In this document: positions 1 to 7,909 of the stretch, one piece after another
Numbering within the stretch: the stretch's first letter is position 1
Layout of the letters: each line of letters begins with the position of its first letter
Origin: an uncultured Acetatifactor sp.
Lineage (GTDB): Bacteria > Bacillota > Clostridia > Lachnospirales > Lachnospiraceae
Length of the DNA: 64,000 nucleotides
Direction: 5' to 3'
Assembly: GCA_910589035.1 (NCBI GenBank)
Contig: CAJUSI010000079.1
Span: 62,001-126,000, forward strand
Position numbers and translations under genes: made by a program
The notes under the pieces: model-generated
The model's database searches: none
What the model was told of the DNA's origin: nothing
Seen by the model: the letters and a program-made list of their open reading frames with translations, nothing else

Positions 1-1049
1 AAGAGAATGGGAATCAGCTTATGGGGATGGCTGGCCACGTCGGTGACGGAGCTGGCCTCCTGAAGCAGTACGCCCCAGCTGGTAGCGGGTGATTTGATGC
101 CAAGTCCCAGGTAGGACATGGAGGTCTCGCCCACGATGGACCCCGGAATTCCCAAGGTGATCGATACGATCAGGTAGCTCATGAACCCCGGAACCAGATG
201 CTTCCAGATAATCTTCCAGGTGGACACGCCGGAGAGTCTGGCTGCCATCACATAGTCCTCATTCTTTAAGGACAGGAATTTGCCCCGTACTACCCGGGCC
301 ATACCGGTCCAGTTGATAAAGGAGAGGATGATGGTTATGTACAAATACATCTTTACCGTGGAAATGCCGGGAGGAATGGCGGCGGAAAGCGCCATCCAGA
401 GGGGAATCTGGGGAACGGCCCCGATCACCTCGATCACTCGCTGAATCGCGATATCAATGGCTCCCCCGAAGTAACCGGAGATGGAACCGATGGAAACACC
501 CAGGAAGAAGCTGATAATCGCACTGGCAAAGGGGATCGTCAGGGAGATCCGGCTTCCCAGAAGGACTCTGGAGAAGATATCCCGTCCCAGGGTATCCGTG
601 CCGAAGAGCATGATCTTTGCGCCGGTTCCGCCGTTGCTTCCCTCGCCCACGCCGAAGAGATGAATGTCGCAGGGAATCAGTCCCAGAATCTTATATTCCG
701 ACCCGTGTACAAAAAACCTTATTTTGTAGTATTCGGAGGTATCCTCTGTGATCGTAATGGAGAAATCCTTCTTATTGATGGACTTTTCCTGTTTGTAGAC
801 AAAGGGGCCTACAAATTCCCCCTCATGCATAAAGTGGATGCTGGTGGGAGAACTGTCCTTATATAGAGCGTCAAATTCCTCCAGGGAATAAGGCGCCAGG
901 AAATCCGCCAGAAGAGCGCCCAGATACAGGATCAGCAGGATGAGCATGGAAAGCCTTGCCAGCTTATGCTTTTTCAGTTTTCTTCCCATCAGAGTCCATT
1001 GGGAAGCAAGATAATAATCGTCATTGGTTTTTGGTTTCTTTTTCCACAT
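1..1049 (-). CDS. Oligopeptide-type ABC transporter permease, DppC/OppC family (3' end outside window)
   Basis: Membrane permease subunit of a peptide/opine/nickel-type ABC importer. About 349 codons are visible and the C-terminus lies beyond base 1. The protein starts MWKKKPKTNDDYYLAS, has one membrane span near residues 35-55, then a long extracytoplasmic segment. The family motif GTDTLGRDIFSRVLLG and the ATPase-contacting EAA loop (MAARLSGVSTWKIIWKHLVPG region) follow. The start at 1049 overlaps the stop of the partner permease (TAATG), so the two are translationally coupled. It belongs with the lipoprotein at 2337-4403. In this context the cargo may be an oligosaccharide instead of a peptide, which is inference. 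Confidence 0.93.
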   Translation of the reverse strand, partial: MWKKKPKTNDDYYLASQWTLMGRKLKKHKLARLSMLILLILYLGALLADFLAPYSLEEFDALYKDSSPTSIHFMHEGEFVGPFVYKQEKSINKKDFSITITEDTSEYYKIRFFVHGSEYKILGLIPCDIHLFGVGEGSNGGTGAKIMLFGTDTLGRDIFSRVLLGSRISLTIPFASAIISFFLGVSIGSISGYFGGAIDIAIQRVIEVIGAVPQIPLWMALSAAIPPGISTVKMYLYITIILSFINWTGMARVVRGKFLSLKNEDYVMAARLSGVSTWKIIWKHLVPGFMSYLIVSITLGIPGSIVGETSMSYLGLGIKSPATSWGVLLQEASSVTDVASHPHKLIPIL

Positions 1050-2179
1050 TATCTGCCACCTCCCGAATAACGGATTCTGGGATCCAGGAACGCCAGTGCG
1101 ATATCGGAGAAGAGGACGCCGATGACCACCAGAACGGCCTGGACCATAACGATTGCTCCTGCAAGGTACATATCCTGGGCCTGGAGAGCCTTCAAAAGCA
1201 CAGGTCCCTGAATCTGCATGTTCAGCACCATGGCGGTTACCGTGGAACCGGAGAACAGGCTGGAGAGAACGCCGCCCAGACCGGAAACGGTAGGATTGAT
1301 GGCTGCCCGGAAACAGTATTTCATGACGATGGTGCGCTCCGGCACACCCTTTGCCCTGGCAGTCAGAGTGTACTGCCTGCCTACTTCATCCAGCATCTGA
1401 GCCCGCACGGAACGGATGATGCCGCAGGTGCCGCTGGTGCCGATGACCAGGATGGGGATGATCATTCTCTTCAGGAACTCGCCGAAATTATATAGATGAA
1501 CGCCGTTCTGCAGCATCTCCTGGGAAAACAGTCCCACATTGGCGTTGCCCGTCCACTTGTAGGACAGGTACATCAGTACGATCGCCAGGATAAAATTCGG
1601 TATGGCCGCTCCCAGGAAGCCGATGACGGAAGAAATATAGTCCCCCACGGAATACTGGTGGGTGGAGGCATAGACGGCGATGGGAAGGGATACCGCATAC
1701 TGGAAGATCATGATGATGGCCGTCACCAGGATGGTCAGGCCCAGGCGATCGTCCACCACGTCCCAGACGTCCCGGCCGTAGGCGAAGGAATATTTCCAGT
1801 TGTGATGGGAGCCGTACAGACGGTAATAGGTGGAATCCGTGGGAGTCCAGATAATATCCTTGATCCATTTGAAATACTGTTCATGAAGGGGCAGATCCAG
1901 TCCGTAATCCGCGCGCAGCTGCGCTGCGTAATCTGCGTCCACATATTCGCCCTCTGTGGCCAGGGCTGCGATATGGGCGGAGACATAGTCCCCGGGCGGA
2001 AGCTGTATCACAAAGAAAACCAGAACGGAAATCAAAAGCAGGGTGGGAATAAACATCAAAATACGTTTTACGATGTACTGGACGAGATCCTTTTTAAAGA
2101 AATCCCGCACGGCTTCCCACAGGGTTTTCTTCGGGAGGGCTTCATGCATGCTTTGTTCTTTGTACGCATTTTCTTCCAT
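1049..2179 (-). CDS. Oligopeptide-type ABC transporter permease, DppB/OppB family
   Basis: First permease subunit (376 residues) of the importer. A basic cytoplasmic N-terminus of about 40 residues precedes the membrane span FIPTLLLISVLVFFVIQL and the PPGDY motif normal for DppB. Further spans lie near residues 145-170, 185-210, 240-260, 295-320 and 340-365. The EAA-type loop LTARAKGVPERTIVMKYC is near residue 280. It is longer than typical DppB (about 310-340) because of the N-terminal tail and a loop of about 70 residues after the first span. It is coupled to the next permease by a TAATG overlap and separated from the lipoprotein gene by a terminator-like hairpin. Confidence 0.94.
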   Translation of the reverse strand: MEENAYKEQSMHEALPKKTLWEAVRDFFKKDLVQYIVKRILMFIPTLLLISVLVFFVIQLPPGDYVSAHIAALATEGEYVDADYAAQLRADYGLDLPLHEQYFKWIKDIIWTPTDSTYYRLYGSHHNWKYSFAYGRDVWDVVDDRLGLTILVTAIIMIFQYAVSLPIAVYASTHQYSVGDYISSVIGFLGAAIPNFILAIVLMYLSYKWTGNANVGLFSQEMLQNGVHLYNFGEFLKRMIIPILVIGTSGTCGIIRSVRAQMLDEVGRQYTLTARAKGVPERTIVMKYCFRAAINPTVSGLGGVLSSLFSGSTVTAMVLNMQIQGPVLLKALQAQDMYLAGAIVMVQAVLVVIGVLFSDIALAFLDPRIRYSGGGR

Positions 2180-2255
2180 GAGAAATTCCCTTTCTGATAG
2201 TGTGTTTGGGATTGCAGGGCCCGCAAGGCGTTTCCTGCAAAGATTTATGATAAAG

Positions 2256-2295
2256 ATAAAAACCGGAGACGAGGAACCGGATTCCCCGTCTCCGG
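2256..2295 (-). terminator. Hairpin with T-tract between lipoprotein and permease genes
   Basis: CCGGAGACG at 2263-2271 pairs perfectly with CGTCTCCGG at 2287-2295. On the minus strand the stem is followed by a run of five T. It lies just after the lipoprotein stop and before the permease starts, so it probably acts as a partial terminator that leaves the binding protein in excess over the permeases. The 10-mer TTCGCGAAGC found at several other places lies next to it (2311-2320). Confidence 0.8.
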
Positions 2296-2336
2296 AGGTC
2301 GTTTTTGACGTTCGCGAAGCGCCGCTAAAAATGTCT

Positions 2337-4403
2337 TTATTCAGCCTTGAACAGTGTCCAGTAGTGGACGATGTTCTGGTACTGATACAGGTCGTCGGAC
2401 ACCAAAAGATCCGGATAATTGTGAATCTTGGAGCTGATCATACTGTAGGCGCCTGCAGACTTCAGATATGCGATGGTCCAGAGATTTTCCTTGTGGAGGT
2501 TGTAGATTTCCAGGTTGTACTTGTCTCTTTCTTCGGAGTCGGGGGTAGAGTTCCACTTCTCATAGAGCTCCACCAGCTTGGCCATATCGCCTTCCGGCTT
2601 CACGCCCTGCTGGCCGCCCGTGCCGTAGTAGGTGCCGTACTCGCCGTACCATTCGGCAGCCTGTGCGATGGGAACGAAGGGCTGTACCCTGGATTTCATA
2701 GAAACGCCGCCGATTGCGGTATGAGGTCCCAGGATTGCCTGCCAGTCATTGTTGTCGATCTGGGTATCGAAAGCGGATACTTCGATATCCTTGGTGGCGC
2801 ACTTGATTCCCGCTGCGTTGTAATACTGCTCCAGAACCGGGAACGCGGTAGCCGCGCCGGAATCCACATAGGTCAAAAGGGTCAGGACAAAGTCGGATCC
2901 GTCGGCGAAATCATAGAAGCCGTCGCTGCCCATTACAAGGCCGCACTCCTCCAGAAGCTTCTTCGCGCCTTCCACATCGTATTCCGTCCACTTGTTGATC
3001 CATTCCTCATCGTAACCGAAGTTGCCTTCCTGAGGAGCGCACTGTCCGGGCTCCAGGAAATTCTCGGAGAGAAGGCCGGAAACCTGTTCACGGTCCACGC
3101 TGATGGATACAGCCTGGCGGAACTTGGGATTGGCGAACAGCTCGGCATAATTCTTGTCCGTGCAGGTATAGTTGAAGGTTACCAGATAGGAGCCCCAGTT
3201 TGTGCTGGCAAGCTCGCGAAGCTGTGCGGCGTCGCCCAGATCCGCCAGCAGGGAGGCGATATCCTCCATGGGAACCTCGATGATGTCAAGCTCGCCGGAA
3301 CGGAACATCAGCTGATCCTGGCCGTCCTCGGAGGTGGTGTTGAAATGAATCTCTTCGCAGTAAGGAAGCTGCTGCCCTTTTGCGTCAACCTTCCAGAAAT
3401 AGGGATTGCGCTCCAGAATGCACAGCTGCGCGTCTCTGGAATTGTTGCCTTCCTTTGTGGTCAGTACATAAGAGTTCAGGCAGGGAATGCCGTCCTCGTT
3501 CCACCAGTAGTAGGCGATGGCTTTTCCCAGATCCTTGACGGTTGCGGCGTCGATGCCCTTTGCCTGCGCGTTCTTTAGAACCGCTTCGTCATCCAGGCCG
3601 GTGCTTTGATAATAAGGATTCTCCACATAGGGGAATTCCTCGGTATCCGGGATCATATCGCTCAGATAATGCTCGGGAGCCCAGCACCATTTGAAGTCGC
3701 CGCTTTCGATAAAGTCGGCGGGGAACTTGGGATTCACGAAAGTCCAGGTCACGGTGTAATCGTCAACCTTCTCCAGCTTTGCCCAGGCGTCCTCACCGTC
3801 AACGGTCTCTTTCAGAGCCGCCCAGCTCTTCTTGGTATCATAGTTGTTGAGATGGCACATATAATACCAGAAGGTAATATCGTCCGCATTGAAATCCTCG
3901 CCGTCGGACCATTTCATGCCTTCTCTGAGCTTGAAGGTCCATACGGTATAGTCTTCATTGTGCTCAAAGCTCTTGATGACATTGGGGTAATAGGTCCCGT
4001 CCGCGTTAAAACGGATGATGCCCTCCAGAACGGGTCTGGATAAGCCCCAGCTGCCGCCTGCGCCCGTGAGATTGATCACGCCGCCGTATGTACCGATCTC
4101 CAGCGTGTTGCCGCCCGCGTCCATGGTATCCATAAACACATCGCTCTCCGTGGGGATACGCTCCTCCAGTGCGGGCAGGGAGCCTGCATTTACCAGCTCG
4201 GTAAGGGTGGGAGACTCACTGTAGCCGGTGGCCTCCTCCGGGGGGGTTGACTCCTCGGATGAGGATTCTTCCTCGGATGACTGCTCCGTGCTTTCGGACG
4301 AATCGGTGGGGGCGCTGCTCTGCTCATCGCCTGAGCCGCCGCAGGCAGCCAGAGAAACAGTCATTGCGCCTGCCAGAAGCAGTGCAAAAAGTCTTTTCTT
4401 CAT
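2337..4403 (-). CDS. Extracellular solute-binding protein, family 5 (lipoprotein)
   Basis: Substrate-binding lipoprotein of 688 residues for the adjacent DppBC-type permeases. The start MKKRLFALL at 4403 is chosen because AAGGAGGA (4411-4418) lies 7 bases upstream; an in-frame ATG at 4421 lies beyond that site. The signal peptide ends in the lipobox LAAC and is followed by an acidic, Ser-rich linker (residues about 22-50). The SBP_bac_5 core then begins, including WTFKLREGMKWSDGEDFNADD (about residues 150-170). At 688 residues it is longer than the common 520-560. The family binds peptides, but several members bind oligosaccharides. It is transcribed divergently from the AraC-type regulator, from a promoter that shares an 83-bp block with the downstream glycan operon. 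Confidence 0.95.
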   Translation of the reverse strand: MKKRLFALLLAGAMTVSLAACGGSGDEQSSAPTDSSESTEQSSEEESSSEESTPPEEATGYSESPTLTELVNAGSLPALEERIPTESDVFMDTMDAGGNTLEIGTYGGVINLTGAGGSWGLSRPVLEGIIRFNADGTYYPNVIKSFEHNEDYTVWTFKLREGMKWSDGEDFNADDITFWYYMCHLNNYDTKKSWAALKETVDGEDAWAKLEKVDDYTVTWTFVNPKFPADFIESGDFKWCWAPEHYLSDMIPDTEEFPYVENPYYQSTGLDDEAVLKNAQAKGIDAATVKDLGKAIAYYWWNEDGIPCLNSYVLTTKEGNNSRDAQLCILERNPYFWKVDAKGQQLPYCEEIHFNTTSEDGQDQLMFRSGELDIIEVPMEDIASLLADLGDAAQLRELASTNWGSYLVTFNYTCTDKNYAELFANPKFRQAVSISVDREQVSGLLSENFLEPGQCAPQEGNFGYDEEWINKWTEYDVEGAKKLLEECGLVMGSDGFYDFADGSDFVLTLLTYVDSGAATAFPVLEQYYNAAGIKCATKDIEVSAFDTQIDNNDWQAILGPHTAIGGVSMKSRVQPFVPIAQAAEWYGEYGTYYGTGGQQGVKPEGDMAKLVELYEKWNSTPDSEERDKYNLEIYNLHKENLWTIAYLKSAGAYSMISSKIHNYPDLLVSDDLYQYQNIVHYWTLFKAE

Positions 4404-4487
4404 AAATATATCCTCCTTCATGAATTTGAAACGCCGACGGAATCAGCGTTTTCTAAAATCAGTATAACAATGAGGCGCAAAACTCTG

Positions 4488-4570
4488 CCACGCATCTATT
4501 GCCTTTTTTAACATATGTATTGCAAATTTTGCTTTTTTGCATTATAATTTATTTGTGTTTTGCACAATAC
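4488..4570 (-). promoter_or_regulatory. Probable AraC-controlled promoter/operator of the importer genes
   Basis: Read on the minus strand, this 83-base block aligns without gaps to plus-strand bases 5786-5868, with about 59 of 83 identities by my count. Best conserved are ATTGTGCA at the upstream end, GCAAA-(2)-TTGCAATA near the centre and CAATAGATGCGTGG at the downstream end. The central element is a near-palindrome (GCAAA/TTGC). The block ends 85 bases before the lipoprotein start. There is no clear -35 box, which suits an activator-dependent promoter. The bound regulator is inferred to be the adjacent AraC-family protein. Confidence 0.7.
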
Positions 4571-4772
4571 CACCAAAAACAATCATTCTGTTTTGTGCAC
4601 TTTGCCCATTTTTAACATTTGCCTGATGCAATAATGAGATTTGTGCGTTTTGTGCAGAGCAAAATCTTCAAAAGAATTTATACCTGGAATCCATATCTGA
4701 CCCGGACAGGCCGGAACCGGGATTTCGCGGAAGCAATCCAGAGAGAAGTATTTTCAGTAAGGGAGCGGAAAT

Positions 4773-5657
4773 ATGCTGATTGACAATACAGTAATTTATG
4801 AAGACAGGTATCTGATCGAGATTAACAGGCCGGGGAATCCTTTTTTCTATTATTTCGATTGGGATGAGCGGTCCTACACTATAAATATGGAGTTCCAGCA
4901 TTTCCATCAGTTTTACGAAATGTGCATATTCCTGGACGAACATGCGGGGCATCTGATCAACGGGGCATGGCATGACCTGCGCTGCTGTGATATTGTGGCC
5001 ATCCGTCCCTCTCTTCTGCACAAAACCGCTTATCCCGAAGGAGCGCCCAACAAACGCCTCATCATCAATTTTGCCATCCCGCCCCTGCCCGCCAGCCTGG
5101 AGTCATGTATGAAGAGTATCTACAGCATCTTTGACGGGGAGGTTCCCATCTACCGCTTTGAGGGGCGCTACAAAAAGGCTGTATTCGAGAAACTGAACGA
5201 CATTTATTATCTTTCCCAGACCCCGAACGAATTGTCCAATCTGGCCATCCATCATAAATTTACGGAATTTTTAAGCCTGATCTATCTGTACAGGGACAGG
5301 AATGTGTATACGGATCAGGTGGATTTCGATAATATCACCAATAAGATCTACAGTATCACGTCCTATATTCACAACCGTTATACGGAGGATCTATCCCTTG
5401 CCTTTCTCGCAAAGGAATTTTATGTCAGCAGCTACTATCTGTCCCATCAGTTTAAACGCGTCACCGGGTTTACGCTGACCGATTACATTTCCATGACCAG
5501 AGTCCGCAATGCCCAGACGCTTCTGGTGTCCACGGAACTGTCCATAACGGACATCGCTCTCCAGAGCGGATTCAAAAGTTTCTCCCAGTTTAACCGGGCG
5601 TTCAATAAATTCCTGCAGATGTCTCCGTCAAGATTCCGCCGGGAGGGCGGGAAATGA
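4773..5657 (+). CDS. AraC-family transcriptional regulator with N-terminal cupin sensor
   Basis: Transcription factor of 294 residues. Residues about 1-150 form a cupin-like sensor (FQHFHQFYEMCIFLDEHAGH; H-x-FYEM is typical of AraC_binding domains). Residues about 185-290 hold two helix-turn-helix motifs, including LSLAFLAKEFYVSSYYLSHQ and the C-terminal signature LSITDIALQSGFKSFSQFNR. GGGAG at 4761-4765 precedes the ATG. It lies between the divergent importer operon and the glycan-degradation operon, and both carry the same 83-bp promoter block, so it is the probable pathway regulator. The ligand is unknown. Confidence 0.92.
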   Translation: MLIDNTVIYEDRYLIEINRPGNPFFYYFDWDERSYTINMEFQHFHQFYEMCIFLDEHAGHLINGAWHDLRCCDIVAIRPSLLHKTAYPEGAPNKRLIINFAIPPLPASLESCMKSIYSIFDGEVPIYRFEGRYKKAVFEKLNDIYYLSQTPNELSNLAIHHKFTEFLSLIYLYRDRNVYTDQVDFDNITNKIYSITSYIHNRYTEDLSLAFLAKEFYVSSYYLSHQFKRVTGFTLTDYISMTRVRNAQTLLVSTELSITDIALQSGFKSFSQFNRAFNKFLQMSPSRFRREGGK

Positions 5658-5785
5658 CGGTATTCCATGAAACAGGATGTCAAGCCGCAGGAGACTTCTG
5701 CCTTCGGTGCCATGGCACGCAGTGTTTGCGTAAAATACGGCCGAACTCATACAAATTACACAAAATCAGGGAGGCTTTTTTTCAA

Positions 5786-5868
5786 ATATTGTGCAATGGA
5801 GAAACAAAGCAAAGGAGAACAAAGCAAATATTGCAATATATAATAGTAAAAAAACAATAGATGCGTGG
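5786..5868 (+). promoter_or_regulatory. Probable AraC-controlled promoter/operator of the glycan operon
   Basis: Plus-strand partner of the block at 4488-4570. It carries ATTGTGCA, GCAAATATTGCAATA, a TATAAT at 5839-5844 and CAATAGATGCGTGG at 5855-5868. No good -35 box sits 17 bases upstream of the TATAAT. It lies 127 bases before the HAD-GH88/105 start, leaving a long leader that contains the TTCGCGAA hairpin. Confidence 0.7.
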
Positions 5869-5933
5869 AAATGGAAGCGGGGCTCTGGTAATATATCTTA
5901 TGAGAAAATACAGCTTTCTTCAGGGGGCCGTTT

Positions 5934-5958
5934 ACAGGGTTCGCGAAGCGGTTCCTGT
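5934..5958. repeat. Short palindromic element with TTCGCGAAGC core
   Basis: ACAGG and CCTGT flank GTTCGCGAAGCGGTT, giving an imperfect hairpin around the perfect palindrome TTCGCGAA. Nearly the same 20 bases recur twice in the tandem repeat at 61371-61457. The 10-mer TTCGCGAAGC is also at 2311, 18071 and 28372. It lies in the leader of the glycan operon. It could be a REP-like element or a protein-binding site. Confidence 0.55.
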
Positions 5959-5995
5959 AATGAAATAATAGGCAGTGTGATGGAGGATGAGCGGC

Positions 5996-7618
5996 ATGAA
6001 TAAAAATTTGATCCTTTTTACGGACAGCGGGGATACCATTATCGATGAGAGCACTCAGGTGTACGACGGGCGGGGGATTGTGACCAGGGCTGATTTTATT
6101 CCGGGCGCCGGGGAGGTGCTGAGGCAGCTGAAGGAGGAAGGGTACCGGATTGCCCTTGTGGCGGACGGAGAGTGGGAATCCTTTCAGAATGTGTACAGAG
6201 AGAATGGTCTGGGATATTGCTTTGAAGAATGGATTGTCTCAGAGGTAGTGGGGGAACAGAAGCCGGCCAGGTCCATGTTTGACGCTGCCATGGAGAAAAT
6301 GAAGCTGACGGAGGGCGATAAGCCCTTTATCGTCATGATCGGCAACAATCTGAAAAAGGATGTGGCAGGAGCGAACCGGTACGGGATTACCTCCATATGG
6401 CTGGACTGGTCCCCCAGATATTTTCACAGTGCGGAGGAGGCGGACTGGCAGCCGGATTATACGGTCAGCACTCCGGAAGAGCTGAAGACTCTCATAGGGC
6501 AGCTGGAGGAAAAATGCAGCGCGAAGCGGAAACTGGCGGATCGGATTACCGGCAAAATGGACAGGATGGTGGAAGCCTTTTCACGGATTTTGTACGAGCC
6601 GGATGCCGCATTCCTGAAAAATATGGAGGGGCATAATCTGGCGGGGGACGATATTTCCAGATACCGGTTCTGGGAGTGGACCCAGGGAGTGGGGCTGTTC
6701 GGACTGTGGAAGCTGTTCTGCTATGAGAAGAAGGAGTGTTATCTTGAAATATTGAAAAAATACTACGACAGACAGATCGGGATCGGATTTCCGGCCCTGA
6801 ATGTCAATACGGCCGCGCCTTATTTAACCATGTCCTATCTGGCGGAGTATACCGGGGAGGAAAGGTATATGCGGCCCTGTGTGGAAGCGGCGAAGGAGAT
6901 CATGGCTTCCTTTCCCAGGACAGAGGAGGGCGGCTTCCAGCATAAAACCTCGGACAGTGTCAATGAGGGGGAGCTGTGGGACGATACGCTCTATATGACT
7001 GTGCTTTTCCTGGCCAATATGGGGCGTATCCTGGGCAATGACGCCATGAAGGCGGAGGCAGAGTATCAGTTCCTGCTGCATGAGAAGTATCTCTGCGACA
7101 GGGTGAGCGGATTATGGTATCATGGCTGGAGTTTTCTGGAGCGGAATAATTTTGCAGGGGCTTTCTGGGGCAGGGGGAACTGCTGGGTCACTATGGCCAT
7201 ACCGGAATATTTATCCATGGATGTGTGCAGCCGTCCGGCGAAAAGGATATTGCAGAATACTCTGCAGGCGCAGATCGAGAGTCTGCAGAAGTACCAGGCG
7301 GAGAACGGTATGTGGCATACTCTGGTGGATGATGCGGATTCTTATGTGGAGGCCAGTGCCACCTGCGGTTTTGCCTACGGTATCCTGAAGGCGGTGAAGG
7401 ATGGCCTTGTGGAGCGAAGCTGTCTGGAAGCGGCCGTGAGGGCAGTGGAACCGATTCTGGATTACATATCGGAGGACGGGGTGGTGAACCAGGTGTCCTA
7501 CGGAACTCCTATGGGGCGGATTTCAAAGGATTTTTATAAGGAGATCGAGCTGCGGCCCATGCCCTACGGCCAGGCCCTGGCGATTCTGTTTTTGATGGAA
7601 TACAGGACCATGATATAA
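5996..7618 (+). CDS. HAD-like domain fused to GH88/GH105 unsaturated glucuronyl hydrolase
   Basis: Cytoplasmic two-domain enzyme of 540 residues with no signal peptide. Residues 1 to about 165 are HAD-like: motif I is TDSGDT (nucleophile Asp10, but Gly where the second Asp normally stands), with a Lys-Pro (GEQKP) and GNNLKKDVAGANRYG in place of the acidic motif IV. Residues about 180-540 are an (alpha/alpha)6 GH88/105 domain with GELWDDTLYMTVLFLA and WGRGNCWVTMAIPEYL, the family that removes 4,5-unsaturated uronic acids. The ATG at 5996 is preferred because GGAGG at 5982-5986 is 9 bases upstream; an ATG at 5987 abuts that site. Natural lyase products need such an enzyme, and a candidate lyase lies at 12564-14408. 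Confidence 0.85.
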   Translation: MNKNLILFTDSGDTIIDESTQVYDGRGIVTRADFIPGAGEVLRQLKEEGYRIALVADGEWESFQNVYRENGLGYCFEEWIVSEVVGEQKPARSMFDAAMEKMKLTEGDKPFIVMIGNNLKKDVAGANRYGITSIWLDWSPRYFHSAEEADWQPDYTVSTPEELKTLIGQLEEKCSAKRKLADRITGKMDRMVEAFSRILYEPDAAFLKNMEGHNLAGDDISRYRFWEWTQGVGLFGLWKLFCYEKKECYLEILKKYYDRQIGIGFPALNVNTAAPYLTMSYLAEYTGEERYMRPCVEAAKEIMASFPRTEEGGFQHKTSDSVNEGELWDDTLYMTVLFLANMGRILGNDAMKAEAEYQFLLHEKYLCDRVSGLWYHGWSFLERNNFAGAFWGRGNCWVTMAIPEYLSMDVCSRPAKRILQNTLQAQIESLQKYQAENGMWHTLVDDADSYVEASATCGFAYGILKAVKDGLVERSCLEAAVRAVEPILDYISEDGVVNQVSYGTPMGRISKDFYKEIELRPMPYGQALAILFLMEYRTMI

Positions 7619-7682
7619 ATTTCCGCAGGCATAGGACTGGATATAAGGCCCGGGATGAAAGCCGGCAGATATATATATATTT

Positions 7683-7893
7683 TAAGCGGGCACAGGGAAG
7701 GAAAAGAGAAGCCAGCGGACAGAGGGACATATTATTAAGCGGGTTCAGGGAAGGAAAAGAGAAGGCGGCGGACCGGGGGACATATTATTAAGCGGGTTCA
7801 GGGAAGGAAAAGAAAAGCGGCGGACCGGGGGATATATTTTTAAGCGGGCGCAGGGACTGAAAAGAGAAGCCGGCAGAGTGCGGAATATGGCTT
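7683..7893. repeat. Tandem repeat, four copies, period 52-53 bp
   Basis: TAAGCGGG begins copies at 7683, 7736, 7789 and 7841. Each unit continues with CAGGGAAGGAAAAGAGAAG and a GC-rich GGCGGACCGGGGG part, then an AT-rich spacer. It fills almost all of the 291 bases between the HAD-GH88/105 and GH38 genes. Each unit holds AAGGAAAAGAGAAG, which resembles a ribosome site. The period is not a multiple of three and no open frame runs through it. Confidence 0.9.
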
Positions 7894-7909
7894 CAGGCGG
7901 GGTGAGGAC

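Noticed and set aside
5791..6003. 70-codon frame ahead of the HAD-GH88/105 gene
   Set aside because: It covers the promoter block and the leader hairpin and has no plausible start signal.
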